Shown: one piece after another, positions 56,951-64,000 of the stretch | Numbering within the stretch: the first letter of the stretch is position 1 | Layout: each line of letters begins with the position of its first letter | Source: Dichetophora obliterata | Lineage: Eukaryota; Arthropoda; Insecta; Diptera; Sciomyzidae | Reading direction: 5' to 3' | Length of the DNA: 64,000 bases | Assembly (NCBI GenBank): GCA_963920525.1 | Contig: OY986436.1 | Location: 81,499,630-81,563,629, forward strand | The notes under the pieces: generated by a model | What the model saw: only the letters and a program-made list of their open reading frames with translations | Told to the model about the DNA's origin: nothing | The model's database searches: none | Position numbers and translations under genes: made by a program

Positions 56951-59900
56951 TACTAGTATTTCTAATAAGATAAACTTTCAAATTTTATACACATATTTTC
57001 CGTATTACCTCACTGGTTTTTTTTCCTGAGAAAACTTTTCCATAAAAACTAGTTTTTACATTCGTTATTTTAACTACTGCTTACAAACGTACAAACAAAC
57101 ACACTCATACAAAGCCAACAACACATGAAAATTCAAACACAGATATAAATAGACTGTGCCGTGGGTGTCCACAGAGGAGGAAGTGGGAAAGTGCATGTGA
57201 AATTTTTTTATATATATTCATATTAAATCAAAAAAGCCGTAAGTTACATTTAAAAAATGATACAAGATAAGCTTAATATTTTCTAAATTGTAAGTTGCGC
57301 TTAAACTAAGAGATTTTAGAACTTTGTTAATAAAAACGAAGTTTTTAGTTGTAGGAGTGTAACACTTTGCAGGAACATGTATTTTGATAAGGTCAATTTT
57401 TATTTTTTTCAGATGACAATGTTTTTACTATGTATGTAAATATATTTTGGAGCGAACACAAATATCCTTTTCTTAGATCTATTAAAAAATAAAGCTGAGC
57501 TTAACCATACATTTTTATAAAGTATGTTGTACCCGTCACTGTAATAAGATACGATACCATATCGATACCATAAAAGCAAATGTATATTGCACAAAAAAAA
57601 ACCATTCTGTCTGAGCTGGGCTTTGAACCGCGGCTCTTTAGCTTACAGGCCACGTACTCTTCCAGTAGGCTACGGCCACCTTGCAATCATGCATTTTCTT
57701 CTATTCGGCAATTGTTCAACATACCAGTCCGATCGATTTCGGTTGTAAATTTTTTAAACTCAACTAATACTTTGTACATTCTTTGAATAATGCGTAGATG
57801 TGCGTTCAAGCTACGAATGATTTTTCTAATATTATAATTTTTAATTCGTAAATAGTACAAAACCATTAGTAAATACTACGAATGTAATGGAAAAATTATT
57901 TGTACGAGGAATTGATGAATGTTAAGGAATGATAGCGCTTATTAATCAAATATCATTCTTGGGAACAGAAGGCAAAGGGCATTTAAGCCAATAACGCATA
58001 TAAGCTTTGACAATAAGCAAATTTTTGTTTTAAAGTCATTGTTAACAATCAGAAAACAAAGTTAAATAAATTTTGTAAAAAAATTAATGTTTTCCCCAAA
58101 GTTGGCTTAAAAAAATCGTTTGGATAATTTTTAAATTTTTCCTTAAACTTAATAAAATGGCTAACAATCTTGTGGCGAAAGAAAAAATCATAAAATTCTG
58201 AAAAAAGTAAGCCAATTTTAGATCAAGTACTAATTTTTGAGAAAAAAATCTGATAACATATTTAGATTAAGCAAACGATTTTACATTAGAGTTTGTTATA
58301 GCCAAAGGTTTTAATGTTTGAGAATTTTGTTGTATTTTTTTCGCGTCATGTGCTGATATTAAATTCGGGATTAAGAACCAAGCCTTGCAGGGAGGTTCGG
58401 TAATATGTTAGGAAAATGTAAGAAACACAAAACTCGTCTTATATACATGTATGTACCTCTTTATATATTTATTCATACGTTTTGAATTAAAAAAAAAAAT
58501 AAGTTTCTCAAATCATTCATATAATAGGTATTGGCACTCGATTGGCATGTTAGGTATGTTTCGTACTGATGCATGTTGGAAAAAGAAATATTAAGATTAA
58601 TGTCAAAAATATCTCCCGTAGCATGCGGGGAACATTTATAGAATAGCAACTACTCTAATTTTGAATTTTTGCGGGTTACATGGATTTTGACCTCCTAAAT
58701 CTAAATCTGAAAAATTTCAGGCCGCTTGTAATTGGTTTAGGAGTAATAGACCTCTAATGCTAAAAAAGGACTAAAAATTTGAAGTTTTTTTTAGTTTTCC
58801 AACAAAAAAATGGTTTAATATTGGGAAATGTCTATATTCTTATTTGAAAAGTTCAAAACTTGGGGGATCAATAGTAATTAATGCGATTTTATTTAATGAT
58901 AAAGGAGACTTCACATTATTAATTTTGCTTTTGTAAAAAATTATATATTAGTATTACATGACAAAAATTAAATAAAATTTGAAAATGTTTCCCAGAACAA
59001 ATCCTGCGGACGTCCATGGACTATGCAACACCTATACCTGGACATTTTATACATTCACACCTTTGTAAGCTCACCTAAAATTAGATATGGTCTAGTTGGA
59101 CCATTCCATCAACAAGTGCTTTTTGGACAAAGAGTCAGAACAAGGATTATAATGTAATTTTAGACAATTAACGATATTTTTTCAAATAAATTTTATTATT
59201 TGTTAAATTGTTTCTTACAAATTTGAATTAATTTTTTTTTTCAATCTCAAAACTCATTTTCATCTCTTTTATATATTTTTCTGACAATTTACTATCCTTG
59301 GCTTAGAAAGAATGAAGACCAGTTTTGTATCATGCTTTCAAAAAGAAGCATATATATTTTAAGTTGTAACAAAAAAATCACCATGTTAAAATATTAAGTC
59401 AAAATTGAAGTTTTGTATCAGCTACGTGAATTAAGGAATTTTTTAATAATTCTTAGTTAATTATAAATAATTAATAAAAATTAAATAGTTTATAATAGTA
59501 AAGATTACATTAAAAAAATTGTACTCATTAAATAATACTGTAAAAAAATGTTACAAGAAAGCATTTAAAGAAAAACGGAATAGTAATAGTTCGAGATTAA
59601 GGCAGACATTTTTATTTTTCTGCTTGTCTGATGCAGTTGATATTAATTGAGAATTGATAGTCACCGCAGTTAAAAAAACCGTTGTGTTATAAATTTTTAT
59701 ATAGTGTTATATAAATAAGTGATAGCTAGGAAGTTTAAAAAAGTGTTAAATGGCAAAATAGATCTAGACAAGAAACCCCTAATTCTGTTCTTGGAATCGG
59801 GAATATCTAGCTAAGCCATTATTATTTTATCGGACTATGTATGAATTCAACCTAATTGCTGAAACAAATGCATATCCAGGCCATTTTCAAAAGAAGGAAG

Positions 59901-59971
59901 CTTCTCGGTGAGATTAAATACGTAGATTTTAGATAAGGAATAAAATACCCAAGTTTTAGATCAAATACGAT
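56951..59971. other. AT-rich non-coding DNA
   Basis: Apart from the SINE head at 57606-57681, nothing here could be assigned. No open frame with protein character. Confidence 0.45.
57606..57681 (-). repeat. tRNA-derived SINE head, copy 2
   Basis: The complement reads GGTGGCCGTAGCCTACTGGA then GAGTACGTGGCC, and GGTTCAAAGCCCAGCTCAGA, matching the head at 36898-36985 over its 5' and B-box parts, including the trailing CCCAGCTCAGACA. Good B box, poor overall cloverleaf, so a SINE rather than a tRNA gene. Confidence 0.75.
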
Positions 59972-60382
59972 TACAGAATACACTTCACTTCGCAACTTTC
60001 CGAAATCGGAAATTTACCAAAAGATCAGTGCAATTGTTGTTGTTTTGTATTTACGAAGTTTGCTTAAATTTCACCAACTATATAGTTGATTAAAAATAAT
60101 CGTCGGAAAACAACGAAATAAAGATGTGTTCAGTGCGCACAAGCAACTGTGTTTTATGAAAAAGAATGGTCTAAATGGTCTTCTCCAATAAAACTTCAAA
60201 TAACTTAGTTTTTTCACTTATTTTCGGCATTTTTCACAATTAAACGGCAAAGACAAAGGTTTCGATAAATTAACAGTTTGCGAGCTGTCAGTTTGACAAA
60301 TATTTCGGGAAAAAAATTGAATCACTTCAACTCGTCGTAAGTTTGCGATTTTGGAAAATTACGAAGTGAAGTGTATGCCCTA
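59972..60382. mobile_element. MITE with ATACACTTCACTTCG ends
   Basis: AATACACTTCACTTCGCAAC followed by TTTCCGAAATCG on the left is an inverted match to the right end (complement ATACACTTCACTTCGTAATT, then TTCCAAAATCG). Arms of about 45 bp, total about 410 bp. The exact outer edges and target duplication are unresolved. Confidence 0.7.
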
Positions 60383-60449
60383 GATGTACTTTCGATAACG
60401 ATTTTTATATTTAGGTTGACATTTTAATCACTGTTGTCGCAACAACTTA

Positions 60450-61264
60450 CAGTCCCTGGCCAAATTATTAGACGCACTACAGATTTTTCTTAAGGTAAAT
60501 TAAAATTTGATATATCTTAAGCCATATCATATTTTTAAAAAGCAAAACTTAGTGTTTAATGTTATTGTATTTCTATTTTTGATATATCTGTGGTCACAAG
60601 GAATAATGACTTAACTCAAAATATCGTAAAAAAGCGATATGGAATTTACTTTATTGCCAATTTTTGGAAGTATGCAGATATCCATTTTTTGCCCAAAATT
60701 GATCATCACTTATGGCTGCGCATATTTTGTTTGTAACGGTTCATATATTTCAAAAAATGGGTCGTAGTTCGTGCAATTAAAATATCGTTTTTTACTATAC
60801 TTTGAGTCATTATTCCTTGTGACCACAGATATTTTATTCAATATTTTCGATTAGTTTTCACCGCAAGGTCAGAAAAATCTATTAAGGAAATTTTCTTAAA
60901 AATCACAATTTCTACTACGAAATCAATACAATCTCAATTGGCACATGCAAACTTAAATGCTTCTGAGCGCACTATTCGCAGGAAGTTGAAAGGTCTGGAT
61001 TTTAAGGCTTACCGACCAGCAGGAAATATATTAACAATATAAAAAAATTTAAATAAAATTTTTGTATTTCTTAACTATTTTAATAAAAACAAAAAATTTC
61101 AGTATGTATAACATTTTGTATGTGTTATCAGCTATGTAATAAATTAAACTTTACATTACAGGCTACATTTATTGGTAATAGATATTCAAAGAACAAGTTG
61201 TAGTAGCTGATAATTAAGATCTGCACACAAAATATTGTGTGTCTAATAATATGGCCAGGGACTG
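60450..61264 (+). mobile_element. Deleted Tc1-like element
   Basis: Inverted ends CAGTCCCTGGCCAAATTATT (left) and, on the complement of the right, CAGTCCCTGGCCATATTATT, flanked by TA (60448-60449 and 61265-61266). Inside, 60932-61024 translates to SQLAHANLNASERTIRRKLK and GLDFKAYRPAG, a helix-turn-helix from the N-terminal half of a Tc1-like transposase. The catalytic domain is deleted. A second MITE is inserted at 60587-60829. Confidence 0.9.
60587..60829. mobile_element. Tc1/mariner-type MITE nested in the Tc1-like element
   Basis: TCTGTGGTCACAAGGAATAA on the left, with its exact complement on the right, between TA dinucleotides (60585-60586 and 60830-60831). The inverted similarity continues inward (CTCAAAATATCGTAAAAAA against CTCAAAGTATAGTAAAAAA). 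243 bp, no coding capacity. Confidence 0.85.
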
Positions 61265-61800
61265 TATATATTAAATCAAAAGCGAAAGTTGTTGATTATT
61301 CAAATACTCTTGCAATGTTGTCGAAAGTATCTTTCGTTGTTTCTTTCAAGAAAGTTCTTGGTATTAAGTACTAAATTTTTGGCATAATAGGATTTTTTTA
61401 GAGTAGAAATAATTACTAATATGTGATAAGAACTTATCGTATTTAAATGCTTGATTCAAAGTAAATTTGGATTGATATTATATACTTTTTATCCTGGTAT
61501 TAAGATTTATACTTTCTCAAGAGAGAGAACACTATTTAATGCACTTGTATTTATAATTTTACGTTATTATTAAATTTAATTTCCTACCAAAACTCATTAT
61601 TATATCATTTTGAAAACTTAATTGGTGTAGCTATTTTTCCGACGGTTTTGCAACTCTCCAGCCTTGTGGGCTTAAAACCACAACTCATGCACATAAGTTG
61701 AATTTATCGTATTGTTCCACTCCGAGATAAATTCTAATTGGAGTTAAGAGTCATTCATTCATACCAAGAGTTTCCGATTAGAAGTTCCGATATATTTCAC

Positions 61801-61807
61801 ACTTACC
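61801..61807 (-). promoter_or_regulatory. 5' splice donor (G|GTAAGT)
   Basis: The complement reads GACGGTAAGTGTG: a full-consensus donor directly after the coding stretch KKKTSDG. Reading past it gives CEIYRNF and a stop, so the exon should end at 61807. Confidence 0.85.
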
Positions 61808-62203
61808 GTCGCTTGTCTTCTTCTTGGGCAGCACTGCCTTGAAAGCAGACACTGGCGGATAGTCGCTGGGATCACTCGTTTGCTGTTGCGGTTGTTGTTG
61901 TTGTTGCTGCAGTTGTTGTTGTTGTTGCAATCGTTGTTGCAGCAGCAGCGTTGGTGAGGGTATCGTCGCTGACATTGCGGTCAACGTGCTAATATCCCGC
62001 AGGTCCAGCTGACGCGTATGCGTAGGCGCTGAGTTTGAAACGAAGGAAGAAGGAAAATCGGAAGCAACTGCAGGCTTAAAATTGCCTAGGCTATAATCAA
62101 GCGGAAGATGATGCTGTTGATGCTGCTGCTGTTGGTGCTGATGTTGCTGGTGAAGATGATGATTATGATGATGATGATGATTTGTTGCCTTGACAATATC
62201 CAT
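61807..62203 (-). CDS. First coding exon of a glutamine/histidine-rich host gene
   Basis: Begins MDIVKATNHHHHH and runs 132 codons plus one base to the donor at 61801-61806. The product has a His-rich tract (residues 9-16) merging into His/Gln repeats to about residue 32, then a conserved-looking segment LPLDYSLGNFKPAVASDFPS, then LDLRDISTLTAMSATIPSPT, a long Gln tract (about 88-108) and a basic end FKAVLPKKKTSDG. Such opa-type repeats with short ordered islands are usual in fly transcription regulators, but no DNA-binding domain lies in this exon and I do not recognise the gene. The ATG has A at -3. The rest of the gene must lie to the left of 61801, beyond an intron, or outside this window; no second exon was recognised here. 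Confidence 0.75.
61885..62190. repeat. CAG/CAA and CAT/CAC codon repeats within the exon
   Basis: Three tracts (61885-61935 with interruptions, 62112-62155, 62156-62185) encode Gln and His repeats on the minus strand. Mixed CAG and CAA codons suggest long-standing repeats rather than a single pure expansion. Confidence 0.9.
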
Positions 62204-62994
62204 GCTGGGTATGTTTTGAGTTTGAGTAAATTTTTAAATAACTACAATTGTTAAAATCCAACAGAATTTTTTTGCTAAATATCACAGAAAAACACAATAA
62301 TATTTTTTCATTTGACTTAATTTTTTTAGTTTTTCAGTCCGGCGCGCAAAACATAAAAACTAAATCTTGTCAAGTTCTAGTTACTATTACAATATTTAAT
62401 TACACAATTTAGAACAGTTTCGATAATTTTGTCAAAACCAATTTTTTTATCTTTCCCTTGCAAAATCGCGACGGGTTTTAACGAATACAGATAATTTTGA
62501 TTGTTTCTTGAACGTCTGCTGCGTTGTATTGTTGTCGTCGTGGTAGCGGACTAACTGTAAATTAATCACTGCTCCAGTGGCCACCATCTGCAACACTGCG
62601 AACTGAGCTGATTTGATTTTGTCAGCGACTTATGCGAACCAATTCTCGACTTCCACATCCGCCAGCCCGCCCGTCCGAACGTGCGTCTGTTTGTCCTCCC
62701 CACCATCACCAGCAACAATTCTGTGACGACCAACACCCACCCAGCGCACGAATCCGACGATTCCAATCGTAGCGATTCTTAGCTTAGATTGGAATAAATC
62801 AAGTTAGCCAACTAACGGTAATTGCAAGAGAGCGAGAGAGAGCGTAACGAGCTGAGCGAGAAAAAGAGTCGTAAACTTATGGATACTAATGAAATTTGCA
62901 ATCTTCTAGATACGCGCAACGCAAACTTGTAGCTCGGCGCTAACTTAAAGTCTTTCACTGCCTTCCGGTACGATTCGCAACACAGACTGACTGA
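62204..62994 (-). promoter_or_regulatory. Probable 5' untranslated and promoter region of the Q/H-rich gene
   Basis: Clearly less AT-rich than most of the window from 62560 to 63000. On the minus strand two overlapping TCAGTC initiator matches (62985-62990 and 62989-62994) could mark a start. A GA/CT-rich stretch (62826-62850) resembles GAGA-factor sites of fly promoters. An open frame of 66 codons (62566-62766, minus) with an ATG would be an upstream ORF if this is transcribed leader. None of this fixes a transcription start. Confidence 0.4.
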
Positions 62995-62999
62995 AAGCG

Positions 63000-64000
63000 G
63001 CTCGCAAGCACTCGACGCCGTTATCGTTTAGCTGGCTAGTTTGTGCCGTTATGGCGACTCACCACCACCACCACGACCAACACCACCTTATCTATTCCGA
63101 GCGAATTTCTTGGCGCCACATAAGCTACTCTCTCGCCGACCCAACTTATGTGTTGGAGCGAGACAACTGCTATGTTCGCGGTGAAAGTGCTATTTCCTTC
63201 CTTCCTTCCTTCCAACTGGAATTCATTCTCATTGGAATAAAAATCATGGACTGCGTACTCGGCGATTAAAGTGTTTCTGATTCTGCAGTCACCCATCCCA
63301 GTAGCACCAGTAACAACAAAAAACAACAACAATACAATACTGAGATTCGTTTGTCGTGTTCACTCGCCTACAATGGCTGGAATGGAACGTTATGGAAATG
63401 AAACACAACCACCATCTACTCAGCAGCAACATATCGGCAGAAACAACAACAACAACCAACACCACCACCATCGCTATTGACTTTACTAACGTGTTGTTGT
63501 TGTTCCTGTTGCTCTTATCGCAGTGTTGTTTGCTGTGTTTTGAGCACGCCCCTTCTCAATATTTATTTTTTTATAGCTTTGTATGACTTGTGTTGTTGTT
63601 AAGTGTTTCTATTCGATTGATTTTCTATGAGTGCAAGAAAGCCACAATCAACCACAGCAAAAAACAACAAAAGTGATAGAAAAAGGCATTTTTATTGCCA
63701 TCACCTTTGTTCATGATGCTGTTGTTATTTTATCGCACTCTTTCAAGTTCATGATTTGTTCGCCTTGTACGAATGACCCGTACCTATTCTCAACTTCTTG
63801 ACTTTATTTGAAGATTCTCCATGACGATAATTGTTGTTGCATGTGTTGAAGGGCTCAACTTGATTTTGAGTGCATTCTACTGATTTATTCTTTATTCGTA
63901 AGAGGTCTTGTCCTAATACTTTGGCTCTATTGGGTTTGCAATAAGCCTGATAAACGCTCTTGTTTTAACTTCTTTAATAGCCAAAAAGTGAAGTTTTCAT
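63000..64000. other. Upstream flank of the Q/H-rich gene with simple repeats
   Basis: Carries CAC/CCA repeats (63058-63090), CTTCCTTCCTTC (63195-63212) and several CAA/AAC runs (63310-63330, 63440-63475, complement TTG/GTT at 63490-63500). The His-rich open frame at 63051-63269 is a translation of CCACCACCA repeats and is not called as a gene. Mixed composition suggests regulatory rather than transposon DNA. Confidence 0.5.

Noticed and set aside
63051..63269. His-rich open frame on the plus strand starting MATHHHHHDQ
   Set aside because: It is a translation of CCACCACCA simple repeats upstream of a gene on the other strand, with no further protein character.

Overview
The window looks like nuclear DNA of a higher fly (brachyceran dipteran, perhaps a tephritid; the family is a guess). 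It is AT-rich and gene-poor. It holds fly-type non-LTR retrotransposons, Tc1/mariner, hAT-like, PIF/Harbinger-like and piggyBac-like remnants, tRNA-derived SINEs, an intron-less copy of a mitochondrial M16 peptidase gene, and one glutamine/histidine-rich coding exon with a clean splice donor. Nothing bacterial was seen: no operons, ribosome binding sites, CRISPR array or prophage.

Layout. 0-11 kb: AT-rich DNA with an hAT-type MITE (3065-3551). A decayed CR1-like LINE (4125-6900) carries a 5'-truncated RTE copy (4956-6749) with a 12-bp target duplication. A long fold-back repeat (9465-10815) is split by a short LINE tail with a 13-bp target duplication. 11.8-14.8 kb: a dense nest of inverted-repeat elements. 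14.86-18.11 kb: an apparently full-length RTE retrotransposon (ORF about 1,000 codons, 13-bp target duplication), followed by a decayed UQCRC1/MPP-beta retropseudogene. 18.9-31.9 kb: mostly unannotatable AT-rich DNA with a fold-back element, an hAT transposase tail, a TTAA-flanked MITE and a tRNA-like SINE piece. 32-41 kb: two copies of one CR1-like LINE family, each inserted in a different host repeat, and a near-perfect 165-bp hairpin beside a SINE. 44-47.8 kb: a broken LINE with a 1.7-kb foreign block, a 63-bp minisatellite and an hAT MITE. 48-54.5 kb: two Tc1/mariner transposase pseudogenes; the second sits in a TA-flanked element split by a 4.2-kb terminal-inverted-repeat element that itself holds a 141-bp tandem array. 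54.9-57 kb: a large tandem repeat (unit about 1.28 kb). 60-61.3 kb: a MITE inside a deleted Tc1 element. 61.8-63 kb: the first coding exon and probable 5' region of a host gene on the minus strand.

Only the minus-strand exon near the right end looks like a functional host gene; the other coding sequences are transposon proteins or pseudogenes. The most informative aspect is the nesting, which gives a relative insertion order at several places, together with three structural oddities: the hairpin at 36.6 kb, the array within the 49-53 kb element, and the readthrough of the RTE ORF into flanking DNA.
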